Source: Halomonas salipaludis | GTDB lineage: Bacteria > Pseudomonadota > Gammaproteobacteria > Pseudomonadales > Halomonadaceae | DNA: 64,000 nucleotides | Direction: 5' to 3' | Assembly (NCBI RefSeq): GCF_002286975.1 | Contig: NZ_NSKB01000002.1 | Span: 372,001-436,000 of the forward strand | Part shown: piece after piece, positions 16,884 to 25,490 of the stretch | How positions within the stretch are numbered: the first letter of the stretch is position 1 | How the letters are laid out: each line of letters starts with the position of its first letter | Made by a program: the position numbers and the translations under genes | The notes under the pieces: generated by a model | What the model saw: the letters and a program-made list of their open reading frames with translations, nothing else | Databases searched by the model: none | Told to the model about the DNA's origin: nothing

Positions 16884-18383
16884 ATGAACAGTCATATATT
16901 CCTCGGCACCTTTGTAGTGTACGTCGCCGCCATGATCGGTTTCGGCTGGTGGATCTCGCGCCACAAGCGCGGCAACGGCGACGACTTTCTGCTCGGTGGG
17001 CGCAGCGTGCCCCTCTTTCTGACCATCGGCACTACCGTGGCGACCATGGTCGGCACCGGCTCGAGCATGGGCGCAGTGGGCTTCGGCTATGCTAACGGCT
17101 GGGCCGGCGCGCTCTACGGCATCGGCGGCGCCGTCGGTGTACTGCTGCTGGCGCTGCTATTTGCCCCGGTGCGCAAGCTGCGCTTCATGACCATGAGCGA
17201 GGAGCTCTCCTACTATGTGGGAGCCAATCGCCTGGTGCGCTATCTGGTGGCAGTGCTCATCTACGTCGCCTGCATCGGCTGGCTAGGAGCGCATATCCTC
17301 GGCGGCGGCCTCTACCTGTCATGGATGGCAGACATCGACCTGACCACCGCACGCATTCTGGTGGCACTGGGCTTCGGTATCTACTGCGTGATCGGGGGCT
17401 ATTTTGCCGTGGTCTGGACCGACACCATTCAGGCGGTGATACTTTTCGCCGGCTTCCTGCTGATGGCGGTACTGGCGCTGGTGGAAGTGGGTGGATTCAG
17501 CGGGCTCACAGCGAGCATGGACGCCGGCGCGGCGAGCTTCCTCGGGATCGGGGCCATAGGCGGCCTGCCAGCGCTATCGCTGGCCGCGGTGATCGCCGTG
17601 GGCGTGCTAGCGACGCCCTCCTTCCGCCAGCGCATCTATTCAGGCGAGTCGGTCGCTTCGGTACGCCGCTCCTTCGTGATCACCGGCGTACTCTATCTGG
17701 GCTTCTCGATCATCCCGGCGATCATCGGCATGGCCACCCATGCCCTCAATCCGGGCCTGGACAACAGCAACTTCGCCTTCCCCTTTCTGGCCACCGAGAT
17801 CCTACCACTGGGCCTCGGCCTGTTGCTGCTGGTAGCGGGGCTGTCGGCAACCATGTCCAGTGCCAGCTCGGATGCCATCGCCGGGGTCTCGACACTGATG
17901 CGTGACCTCTACGTGCTGGCCACAGGCCATACCCCCTCGGCACGCAACGTAGTACGTTTCTCCCGGATCGCGCTGGTAGCCACTATCGGCCTGGCGTTGG
18001 CTTTTGCCCTGACCTCGGACAATGTGATCACCTATATCACCCGCATGATCTCCACCATCATGGCCGGCCTGTTGGCCTGCGCTCTGCTGGGCCGCTTCTG
18101 GCCGCGCTACAACTGGCAGGGTGCCGTGGCCACACTGGTCAGCGCCTCAGCTACGTCACTTGGGATCATCGCCAACGCCGACTGGAACGCCTACTGGGGC
18201 AACCCCAGCATCCCGGCAGTGTTGGCATCTCTAACGGTAGGCATGGTGGTCAGCTTGCTCACACCGGCGCCACGCACCACGCCGGAACAGGCCCTGGCGA
18301 TCCTCGATGAGGAGCGTCGACGCATGGAGCAGGCCCCCGAGGCAGCTCTGAGCGAGGGCCAGATCGCCGCCACCGGCCGCTAA
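16884..18383 (+). CDS. Sodium:solute symporter (SSS family)
   Basis: The 499-residue protein has about 13 hydrophobic segments and SSS features: an early DDFLLGGRSVPLF segment and a GTGSSMGAVGFGYANGW stretch in the first core helices. It would carry a solute in with Na+ at the inner membrane. The last gene of the D-amino-acid module, it may give a second route for an amino acid or related acid. Its stop codon sits at the very edge of an inverted-repeat element (18382-18524). Confidence 0.85.
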   Translation: MNSHIFLGTFVVYVAAMIGFGWWISRHKRGNGDDFLLGGRSVPLFLTIGTTVATMVGTGSSMGAVGFGYANGWAGALYGIGGAVGVLLLALLFAPVRKLRFMTMSEELSYYVGANRLVRYLVAVLIYVACIGWLGAHILGGGLYLSWMADIDLTTARILVALGFGIYCVIGGYFAVVWTDTIQAVILFAGFLLMAVLALVEVGGFSGLTASMDAGAASFLGIGAIGGLPALSLAAVIAVGVLATPSFRQRIYSGESVASVRRSFVITGVLYLGFSIIPAIIGMATHALNPGLDNSNFAFPFLATEILPLGLGLLLLVAGLSATMSSASSDAIAGVSTLMRDLYVLATGHTPSARNVVRFSRIALVATIGLALAFALTSDNVITYITRMISTIMAGLLACALLGRFWPRYNWQGAVATLVSASATSLGIIANADWNAYWGNPSIPAVLASLTVGMVVSLLTPAPRTTPEQALAILDEERRRMEQAPEAALSEGQIAATGR

Positions 18384-18524
18384 GGAAACACTGATTTATT
18401 GCTGCGCTCGATATCCTGGCCGCCGGCGGTGCTCGGAATCCTCATGTAGCAGGCTACACTCCGGTTCCTGCGCTCCGGCGGCGACCAGCCTCTCTTCGCT
18501 CGCGACATAAATCAGCGCTCCCTA
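18382..18524. repeat. Intergenic inverted-repeat element, family A copy 1
   Basis: This element of about 143 bp is bounded by AGGAAACACTGATTTAT and, inverted, AGGGAGCGCTGATTTAT. Inside, on the minus strand, it has AACCGGAG, a small hairpin (TGTAG/CTACA) and GAGGATT...GCACCGC, all shared with the copy at 40180-40327. It begins in the symporter stop codon and fills the gap between two convergent genes. Confidence 0.75.
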
Positions 18525-18551
18525 ACTGTTCCAGAGCCAGTAACACAACGG

Positions 18552-18577
18552 GACCCCGCCGAGCAATCGGTGGGGTC
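18552..18577 (-). terminator. Putative terminator of uxuA
   Basis: A 10-bp stem with one mismatch (18552-18561 with 18568-18577) and a 6-nt loop overlaps the uxuA stop codon. There is no proper U-run, so it is only a probable 3' end. Confidence 0.4.
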
Positions 18578-19754
18578 AGACGGTCAGTTGGCGCACCGCC
18601 AGCTCCACGCCGCGCAGTTCGGCCAGGCCGCGCAGCCGACCATAAAGGGGGTAACCCGGAGCCGTCGCGCGCTGCTGGTCATCGAGGAGCTGGTGGCCGT
18701 GGTCGGGGCGCAGTGGCAGGCGCGCCCCGCCCTCGCGTTCGCGACGCCGCTCCTCTGCTACCAGGGCCTGGATCACCGCCACCATGTCGACGTCGCCGTC
18801 GAGGTGCGGCGCCTCGTGGAAGGAGCGCGGATCCGGCGTCTCACGCCGCGTCGAGCGCAGGTGGACGAAGTGGATCTGCGGGCCGAAGTGACGCGCCATC
18901 GCGGCCAGGTCGTTGTCACCGCGCACGCCGTAGGAGCCGGTACACAGCGTCAGGCCGTTGGCCGGGCTGGGCACGGCATCGAGGACCCACTGGGCGTCCT
19001 CGGCAGTGGAGACCACCCGCGGCAGGCCCAGCATCGGCCGCGGTGGGTCGTCGGGATGGATCGCCATGCGGATGCCCACCTCCTCGGCCACGGGTATCAC
19101 CGCGCGCAGGAAATACGCCAGGTGCTCGCGCAGGCGGTCGGCGTCGATCCCGGTGTAGGCCGTCAACACCTCACGGAACTGGGCCAGGGTGTAGCCCTCC
19201 TCGGCACCGGGCAGGCCGGCGATCAGGGTATCGACCAGGGTATCGCGGTCACCCTGGCCTAGGGTGTCGAGATAGTTTCGAGCCTCGCGCTGCTGCGCTT
19301 CGCTGTAGTCGTTCTCGGCGCCGGGGCGCGCCAGCAGGTACAGATCGAAGGCGGCGAAGGCGACCTGGTCGAAGCGCAGCGCCAGGGCCCCATCGGGCAG
19401 GCGATAGCGCAAGTCGGTGCGGGTCCAGTCGAGGACCGGCATGAAGTTGTAGCAGACCGTATCGATGCCACACGCCGCCAGGTTGCGCAGGGTCTGGCAA
19501 TAGTTGGCAATCAAGGCGTCGCGCGCCGCCAGGCCCTGCTTGATCGCCTCGTGCACCGGCACGCTCTCGACCACCGACCAGGTCAAGCCGGCGTCCTCGA
19601 TCAGCGCCTTGCGCTCGGCGATCGCCTGGCGCGGCCACACCTCACCATTGGCGATCTCGTGCAGCGCGGTGACGATGCCGGTGGCCCCGGTCTGGCGGAT
19701 TTCGTCGAGGCGAATGGGGTCCGTGGGGCCGAACCAGCGCCAGGTATGCTGCAT
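18576..19754 (-). CDS. uxuA: Mannonate dehydratase UxuA
   Basis: The 392-residue protein matches UxuA in length and sequence: [14 protein letters not shown] at the N-terminus, [24 protein letters not shown] and VHLRSTRRE. It dehydrates D-mannonate to 2-keto-3-deoxygluconate with a divalent metal. The fold is xylose-isomerase-like, unrelated to the ManD enzyme encoded at 29.5 kb for the same reaction. Start 19754 follows GGAG. It is the last gene of the minus-strand hexuronate region, cut off from uxuB by an AT-richer block. Confidence 0.93.
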   Translation of the reverse strand: MQHTWRWFGPTDPIRLDEIRQTGATGIVTALHEIANGEVWPRQAIAERKALIEDAGLTWSVVESVPVHEAIKQGLAARDALIANYCQTLRNLAACGIDTVCYNFMPVLDWTRTDLRYRLPDGALALRFDQVAFAAFDLYLLARPGAENDYSEAQQREARNYLDTLGQGDRDTLVDTLIAGLPGAEEGYTLAQFREVLTAYTGIDADRLREHLAYFLRAVIPVAEEVGIRMAIHPDDPPRPMLGLPRVVSTAEDAQWVLDAVPSPANGLTLCTGSYGVRGDNDLAAMARHFGPQIHFVHLRSTRRETPDPRSFHEAPHLDGDVDMVAVIQALVAEERRREREGGARLPLRPDHGHQLLDDQQRATAPGYPLYGRLRGLAELRGVELAVRQLTV

Positions 19755-19796
19755 GGGGACTATCTCCTCTCTGCGAGCCTACTGATGAGCGTCTGC

Positions 19797-19828
19797 GTAG
19801 CACAGGCGCTGAGCACCGCCTGTGCTAC
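19797..19828. repeat. 12-bp inverted repeat between dlgD-like gene and uxuA
   Basis: GTAGCACAGGCG (19797-19808) is repeated inverted at 19817-19828 around an 8-nt loop. It lies past the dlgD-like stop and about 40 bp before the uxuA start, at the point where base composition changes. It could end the upstream transcript, though no U-run follows. Confidence 0.55.
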
Positions 19829-19884
19829 ACGAGGACTCATGCGGTACGCTCTCGACATACGGTTACTTCGCACTTGAAGGGGAG

Positions 19885-20901
19885 TTACAGCTCAAGCACT
19901 CTTTTCCAAATAGCGTCATCGACTGGCACTCCCTTTTCGAGGTTATCGCGTCTTGTTTGTATCGTTCTTTCACCAGGATAGCTCACGTTACCATGCCCTT
20001 CTGCGGGCTCAGCATCGTGCAAATAGCGAACCAGCTCATCAACGACACCCTCTGACCAATAATCATCCGAGAACTTGCCGGGATCAAAAGCGATAAAAAT
20101 TTGTGATGTCCCATACCCTGACGCGTGAGGTGCCGGCTTAAGCTTATCCACTTTACTGGTTGAGAGACCACCCGATAACAAGGACGCCATCATGTCCAAC
20201 ATTATGGCGAGCCCTGAGCCCTTCCAGTAGCCCGCTGGCAGGATACGCATCGATGCCTCAATTTCTGCCGGGACTCTAGTTAAGTTCCCCTCATTATCGA
20301 ATCCACCATCAACGGGCAGCAATTCATCTTTAAGCCTAGTGACCTCCAACTTCCCGTAAGAGAATTGAGACATGGCCATGTCGAGCACAAGGTGCCCCTC
20401 CTTCCGAGGAACCGCAAGCACCATGGGGTTGTTACCGATCCTGCGGTCTTTCGATCCCCATGGGGGCATGCATGATTCCGTATTTGTCCAGCAAACCCCG
20501 ATGCAGCCTGCATCAGCAGCTTGCCAGCCGTAGCTGCCTCCTCTCATCCAATGGTTAGTATTTCTAATTGCAACTACCCCAATGCCGTTCTCGCGTGCAA
20601 GTGTGACCGCACGATCCATTGAAAACTTGGCATTTAGATTACCAGGGCCTAGGTTTCCGTCATACTGTTCAACCGCGCCTAAGCCACCGACTAACGTCGG
20701 TTGCGCATGAATATCAACCCACCCCTCAACAATATAATCAACAAACCTCGGCACACGATTCAAGCCATGTGAATAAACGCCATCCAGGCTCGCTTCTGCA
20801 AAGAGTCTCGCACACTCCTCGGCCCGATCATCGTCGAACCCCTTCTTCACCAAGACTCGCTTTACTTCCTGTACCATCACATCAAAAGGAACTCTACTCA
20901 T
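19885..20901 (-). CDS. dlgD: 2,3-diketo-L-gulonate reductase-like (DlgD/YiaK) oxidoreductase
   Basis: The 338-residue protein of the malate/L-lactate (type II) dehydrogenase family closely follows E. coli YiaK: NTNHWMRGGSYGWQAA, WTN...MPPWG, SYGKLEVTRL, LPVDGGFD and ILPAGYWKGSGL. YiaK reduces 2,3-diketo-L-gulonate with NADH. As in E. coli, the genes of a TRAP transporter (here M, N and O homologues) lie beside it. The DNA is AT-richer than flanking genes, suggesting transfer. Start 20901 follows GAGG with 6-bp spacing. The physiological substrate is inferred. Confidence 0.85.
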   Translation of the reverse strand: MSRVPFDVMVQEVKRVLVKKGFDDDRAEECARLFAEASLDGVYSHGLNRVPRFVDYIVEGWVDIHAQPTLVGGLGAVEQYDGNLGPGNLNAKFSMDRAVTLARENGIGVVAIRNTNHWMRGGSYGWQAADAGCIGVCWTNTESCMPPWGSKDRRIGNNPMVLAVPRKEGHLVLDMAMSQFSYGKLEVTRLKDELLPVDGGFDNEGNLTRVPAEIEASMRILPAGYWKGSGLAIMLDMMASLLSGGLSTSKVDKLKPAPHASGYGTSQIFIAFDPGKFSDDYWSEGVVDELVRYLHDAEPAEGHGNVSYPGERTIQTRRDNLEKGVPVDDAIWKRVLEL

Positions 20902-20991
20902 TTCATACCTCTTTCAAATTATCAGCAACTACCACATCCATAAAGCCTCCTCAAGATCGAAATATTTCGCAAAATCCTTTCGCAAAACATT

Positions 20992-22272
20992 TCACATCAG
21001 TAAGTTCGGCAAGAACATCACGATCCCGGGGAACAGGGCCAGCACCAGCACCAATACAACCACCGACACAAGGAACGGGAGAGATTCTTTTATGTATCTT
21101 TCGACGGATATTCCGGTTAACGAGCAAACAGTATACATCGTGACGCCAACTGGGGGAGTCATACCGCCTAGCGTAACAATGAGCATCATGATGATCCCAA
21201 AGTGCACAGGGTCCACTCCGAACTGTTGCACAATTGGCAGGAATATGGGAGTCAATAGCAGTGTATTAACCGTCGCTTCCATGAACATGCCAGCTATAAG
21301 AACAAACAGCAGAACCAGCATAAGAACAACCGTTGGGTCCCCGGAAACTCCTACAATAAGCTCAGACATGCTGTGTGGTACACGAGCATATGTGATAATG
21401 TACCCGAGTATTGCGGCCGTCGAGATAATCAGCATGATAACTGCATTGTCCATGACGGTTTCGCTCAACACTTCACTAAGCTTCCCCCAGCTTAATTCTC
21501 GATAAACAAAGACACCGATAATGAGCGCATATATAACTGCAAAAGCACCACCCTCTGAGGCGGTAAATATCCCAAAGCGAATCCCTACGATCAAGATAAC
21601 AGGAAACAGCAGTGCCCAGACACTTTCCTTGAAAGCATTAAACACCACTCTAAAAGAAGGCTTTTCGATATCAGCTTTAACATCATACCCTCTTTTTTTG
21701 GCAATGAGATAAGACGTAGCCATCAAAAGCAAGGTCAACAATACTCCAGGCACGATACCAGCGATAAATAATTTCCCGATCGACACCTCTCCAACGAATC
21801 CATATAAAATCAAGCCGATACTTGGTGGGATAGTTGCCGTAATCAGTGAACTTACCGCAATCACCGAGATAGCATAGCCTCCCGAATATCCTCGCTTTAG
21901 CATCTGAGGTGCCAGAATTCGGCTCTGCATTGCTGCATCAGCATTAGCCGAACCTGACACACCTCCCATCAAACCACTTAGAACAATCGAGACATGCGCC
22001 AGGCCACCCACTAGATGCCCGGTCAACGCATTAGCAAAACGAATCAAGCGGGAAGTGATACCGGCAGCGTTCATGATATGGCCAGCCAATACAAAGAAGG
22101 GTACCGCCAGCAGTGGGAAGGACTGGGTTCCACTAACCATGCGCTGAACGGACAGCGCAGTTGGTAGATTAGGCTCTAGCAGGAAAAACGAGAGACTTGC
22201 AATACCTATGGCAAATGCGACAGGCACATTTAGCAACAGGAATATCACGAATAGAATGCTAACCAATATCAT
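20992..22272 (-). CDS. TRAP transporter large permease, YiaN-like (set 1)
   Basis: The 426-residue DctM-type membrane protein is hydrophobic throughout, with the family motifs MGGVSGSANADAAM, TATIPPSIGLILYG and GGMTPPVGV. It forms the Na+-coupled channel of a TRAP uptake system. It is a close paralogue of the large permease at 32.2 kb (both end in FLPNLLM), but the codon use is much more AT-rich: 22 of 60 bases are G or C in 21661-21720. The likely ligand is a keto or uronic acid, judged by the dlgD-like neighbour. Confidence 0.9.
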   Translation of the reverse strand: MILVSILFVIFLLLNVPVAFAIGIASLSFFLLEPNLPTALSVQRMVSGTQSFPLLAVPFFVLAGHIMNAAGITSRLIRFANALTGHLVGGLAHVSIVLSGLMGGVSGSANADAAMQSRILAPQMLKRGYSGGYAISVIAVSSLITATIPPSIGLILYGFVGEVSIGKLFIAGIVPGVLLTLLLMATSYLIAKKRGYDVKADIEKPSFRVVFNAFKESVWALLFPVILIVGIRFGIFTASEGGAFAVIYALIIGVFVYRELSWGKLSEVLSETVMDNAVIMLIISTAAILGYIITYARVPHSMSELIVGVSGDPTVVLMLVLLFVLIAGMFMEATVNTLLLTPIFLPIVQQFGVDPVHFGIIMMLIVTLGGMTPPVGVTMYTVCSLTGISVERYIKESLPFLVSVVVLVLVLALFPGIVMFLPNLLM

Positions 22273-22303
22273 CTATTATGCCCTTTCAGCTGGCAGGATA
22301 AAG

Positions 22304-22813
22304 CTATCGAACATCATCACTGCTCTCCGACAGTGCTCCATGAGATGGGCCACGGTCATTCACCACAAGGCGCTGTATCTTCCTTAAAGTGGTAGCAAGC
22401 ATCAGCAGACAGCCCACTGGAACAGCCATCGTTATGTAGAAATAACTAATGGAAGTATTGCTTATTGTACGAGTGGCGTTATCAATGCTCAGTCCCACTC
22501 CATACATAACGATGAAAACCAAAAATGCCGAAACCAAAGCCAAAACACCTAGCTCGCTCAGCCTTCGCCACTGCACAGTAAGTCGACTGGTGATGATATC
22601 AACCCCAATATGTTTATCGTTTCTCAGAGCCTGGTTGGCACCTAGAAAAATAATCCACACGAAAAGCAGCTGAGCAATATTCACCGACCAGGCAACGGGC
22701 AGCCCAAACCACCGCCCCACGGCTGCAAAAAACACCAATAAAACCACACACACCAGCAGCGTTCTGGAAACAAACTCCTCCAAGGCAATCAAAAAATTAA
22801 TTATTCTATCCAT
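22304..22813 (-). CDS. TRAP transporter small permease, YiaM-like (set 1)
   Basis: The 169-residue DctQ-type protein has four hydrophobic spans and the typical WIIFLGANQALRNDKHIGVDII segment. It associates with the large permease and docks the binding protein. ATG 22813 has GAGG upstream; the frame extends 15 codons further but lacks another site. It belongs to the AT-rich block. Confidence 0.87.
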   Translation of the reverse strand: MDRIINFLIALEEFVSRTLLVCVVLLVFFAAVGRWFGLPVAWSVNIAQLLFVWIIFLGANQALRNDKHIGVDIITSRLTVQWRRLSELGVLALVSAFLVFIVMYGVGLSIDNATRTISNTSISYFYITMAVPVGCLLMLATTLRKIQRLVVNDRGPSHGALSESSDDVR

Positions 22814-22874
22814 ATAAACCTCTTCAAATGAGCGCCAAACCAAAGCAACGTATAACATCCTCTGCCTTGCATAA

Positions 22875-22895
22875 GGGCTGGTGACTTCACAGCCC
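22875..22895 (-). repeat. Hairpin between TRAP binding protein and small permease (set 1)
   Basis: GGGCTG (22875-22880) pairs with CAGCCC (22890-22895), and the stem can extend inward by three pairs with one bulge. It is placed like the hairpins after the binding-protein genes of TRAP sets 2 and 4. Confidence 0.4.
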
Positions 22896-22920
22896 CCGCA
22901 TTAAACCTCCCACCATGGAC

Positions 22921-23922
22921 TCATTTATCCAAATATTCGTCAACCTCCTCCCTGAGCGCTTTAAATCCTTCAAATTCGTCATAGAAACGGTCAGCCTTTT
23001 CCCTGAACAGAGCGATATCGACCTGGTTGATGTTCACTCCTTGAGCCGTCATCTCCTCTTCATATTCTCTTGACCTTTCCACATTCAAACCTGAAGCATA
23101 CTCCCCAGCTTCAACTGACTCTTCAATCAAGATTTTCTGGTACTCTGAGGGCAACCTATCAAACCACTGGGTACCAACAGTCAGCGCGGTTAGAAGCTGG
23201 AAATGGCCTGTCTTCGCTATGGAGTCAACGACTTCTGGCAGGCGTGCACCATGAATGGCGGAATAGTGGGCTTCAACCCCATCGATAACCCCCTGCTGCA
23301 GGCCTGGGTAGGATTCCGCCCATGCCAGGCCAGTCGGGTTTCCTCCCATGACCTCAATCGCTTTATTGACGATTGACGTACCATTGGTACGAATCGCCAT
23401 GCCACTAAGATCGTCTGGGGTCAATACAGACCGAGTCGTCGCCAAGTGCCGCTCTCCCTGGAACCAGTTAAAAGATAAGACTTTCACCCCCTCCGGCTCC
23501 AAGTTAGCCTGCCACTCCTTGAAGAGATCTGAGGCCACCAACTGCCGCCCCTCATCTAGGTTATCGACGATATAGGGAGCTTGTAGTATCGAAATCTCTC
23601 TGACTATATCCCCTAGTGGGCCAGCATCCGTCAAGGTTGCCACATTGGCGCCAACTCTTGCTTGCTCTAAAAGGTCCGCAGTACTCCCCAGCTGTGAACT
23701 AGAAAACACCTCGATTTCAACACCACCCTCTGTGCGTGCTTCGACTGCCTCCTTAAACCTTACGATGCCCTCATACATGGGATCCCTATCATTCATGGCA
23801 ATACCGACATTGAGCTTATAAGCCTCGTTCGATGTCGCCTGTTCGTCATTACCTCCTTGTCCACAAGCACTAATGATCAACACCATTCCTGACAGGCCGA
23901 AAAACAGTGGTATTTTTTTCAT
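22921..23922 (-). CDS. TRAP transporter substrate-binding lipoprotein, YiaO-like (set 1)
   Basis: The 333-residue DctP-family protein has a lipoprotein signal peptide: hydrophobic core followed by ISAC with Cys20, so it is probably anchored to a membrane instead of free in the periplasm. The mature domain contains the DctP pattern (FSSSQLGS...LSFNWFQGERH...PDDLSGMAIRT), whose conserved Arg binds the substrate carboxylate. Start 23922 follows GGAGAA; six upstream codons are probably not used. It resembles the set 3 binding protein at 34.0 kb, which has an ordinary signal peptide. Confidence 0.87.
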   Translation of the reverse strand: MKKIPLFFGLSGMVLIISACGQGGNDEQATSNEAYKLNVGIAMNDRDPMYEGIVRFKEAVEARTEGGVEIEVFSSSQLGSTADLLEQARVGANVATLTDAGPLGDIVREISILQAPYIVDNLDEGRQLVASDLFKEWQANLEPEGVKVLSFNWFQGERHLATTRSVLTPDDLSGMAIRTNGTSIVNKAIEVMGGNPTGLAWAESYPGLQQGVIDGVEAHYSAIHGARLPEVVDSIAKTGHFQLLTALTVGTQWFDRLPSEYQKILIEESVEAGEYASGLNVERSREYEEEMTAQGVNINQVDIALFREKADRFYDEFEGFKALREEVDEYLDK

Positions 23923-24001
23923 ATTTATTCTCCTAACCATCTAACGATAAAAAGTCGTTTCTAGTGCAAAACAGCAACTCGATACTCTGCAGCGCGATTC
24001 T

Positions 24002-25471
24002 TCAGTTTCGGTTGAGAGCGGCGAGCGCTCCCTCGAGGAGCTGTTCAGTCAAGGTGCGATAGGCGCTCAGCACCGCCATCGCGAATGCGTCATTGCCCGC
24101 CAGGGCCGGCGGCACCACGTCGTCCATGGCCAGGAAGGCGGCGACCAGCGCCGCCGGGTCATTGGCGTGGTGCTGATGGAGCTCGACGAAGCGCGGCGCC
24201 AGGGGATCGTCGACGGCATGGGCATTACCGTGCAGGTCGCTGCCAGCGGTGTAGCGGATCCACGCCGCCAAGCCAAGTGCAGTACACGGCACCTCGCCAC
24301 CCGCTTCGAGGCGCGCCACGGCGCCCTGCAGCCAGCGCTGGGGCAGCTTCTGGCTGCCGTCCATGGCGATCTGCTGCAGGCGATGCTGCAGGCTGTCGTT
24401 ACCGAAACGCGCCAATAGCGAGGCGGCATAGCCGCTCAGGTCGGTGCCCGCCGGCAGGCTCAGGGTCGGCGCCGCCTCGCGATGCATATAGTGGTGCAGC
24501 AGGGCGCGCAGGTCGTCGCGGGCCACCGCCTCGGCGACCGTTGCGATGCCATCCAGCGCGCCGAGATAGGCGAGCAGCGAGTGGCTGCCGTTGAGCAGGC
24601 GCAACTTCATGGTCTCGAACGGTGCGACGTCATCGACCATCTCTACCCCGTCGGCCTCCCAGTAGGGCCGGCCCTGGGGAAAGCTGTCTTCCACCACCCA
24701 CTGGCTGAAGGCCTCGCAGGCCACCGCCTGGGCATCGGCCACGCCCAGTTCGGCAAGCCGGGCGACATCGTGTTCGGTCATCGCCGGCACGATGCGGTCG
24801 ACCATGCTGCAGGGGAAGGCGACCTGCGCCTCGATCCACGTCGCCAGCTCGGGGTCGCGCCGCGCGGCGAGCTGGACCACGGCGTTGCGGGTGCGCCGAC
24901 CGTTGTCCGGCATATTGTCGCAGCACAGTACCGTAAAGGGCGCGATGCCCTGGGCGCGTCGCCGCGCCAGCGCCTCCACCAGCATGCCTGGCGCCGTGCG
25001 GGGTCTCGAGGGCTCAGCGATATCGGCGGCGATCATCGGATCGTCGCTGAGCAGCTCGCCGCTGGCCGGGTTGAGAAAGTAGCCCTTCTCGGTGACGGTG
25101 AGGGTGACGATGCGCGTCTCGGGCGCGGCCATGCGCTCCAGCAGGGCATCCAGATCGCGCCCCCACTGCCCCTCGGCGTCTCGGCCGGAGAACAGCGTCT
25201 CCTCGATGGTGCCGATCTCGCGCAGGGTGACGTTCTCACTGTCGGTGTACTCGGCGACATGGTAGTGATGGCCGGCTGCGGCCAGGCCGTCCACCAGGGC
25301 CACATTGCCGCGCAGGTTGGCGCTGCAGATACCCCAGGCATCATCGCCGCTGCGCTGGCGGTAGCGTTCCAGATAAACCGCCTGGTGGGCGCGATGAAAG
25401 GCCCCCAGGCCGAGATGCACGATGGCGATGGCACCGCGACGCGACGCGGCGGGATAGCGGGTGATGGACAT
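24002..25471 (-). CDS. uxuB: Fructuronate reductase UxuB (mannitol dehydrogenase family)
   Basis: The 489-residue protein matches the polyol/long-chain mannitol dehydrogenase family: nucleotide-binding IVHLGLGAFHRAHQAVY, SVTEKGY-type segment (TLTVTEKGYFL), CDNMPDNG and KLRLLNGSHSLLAYLG. It reduces D-fructuronate to D-mannonate with NADH. Two adjacent ATGs are possible; 25471 keeps 4 bp from GGAGG, while 25474 would leave 1 bp. It follows the set 2 large permease by about 20 bp, and a composition shift begins right after its stop. Confidence 0.9.
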   Translation of the reverse strand: MSITRYPAASRRGAIAIVHLGLGAFHRAHQAVYLERYRQRSGDDAWGICSANLRGNVALVDGLAAAGHHYHVAEYTDSENVTLREIGTIEETLFSGRDAEGQWGRDLDALLERMAAPETRIVTLTVTEKGYFLNPASGELLSDDPMIAADIAEPSRPRTAPGMLVEALARRRAQGIAPFTVLCCDNMPDNGRRTRNAVVQLAARRDPELATWIEAQVAFPCSMVDRIVPAMTEHDVARLAELGVADAQAVACEAFSQWVVEDSFPQGRPYWEADGVEMVDDVAPFETMKLRLLNGSHSLLAYLGALDGIATVAEAVARDDLRALLHHYMHREAAPTLSLPAGTDLSGYAASLLARFGNDSLQHRLQQIAMDGSQKLPQRWLQGAVARLEAGGEVPCTALGLAAWIRYTAGSDLHGNAHAVDDPLAPRFVELHQHHANDPAALVAAFLAMDDVVPPALAGNDAFAMAVLSAYRTLTEQLLEGALAALNRN

Positions 25472-25490
25472 CATCCCTCCTTATGGTGGG

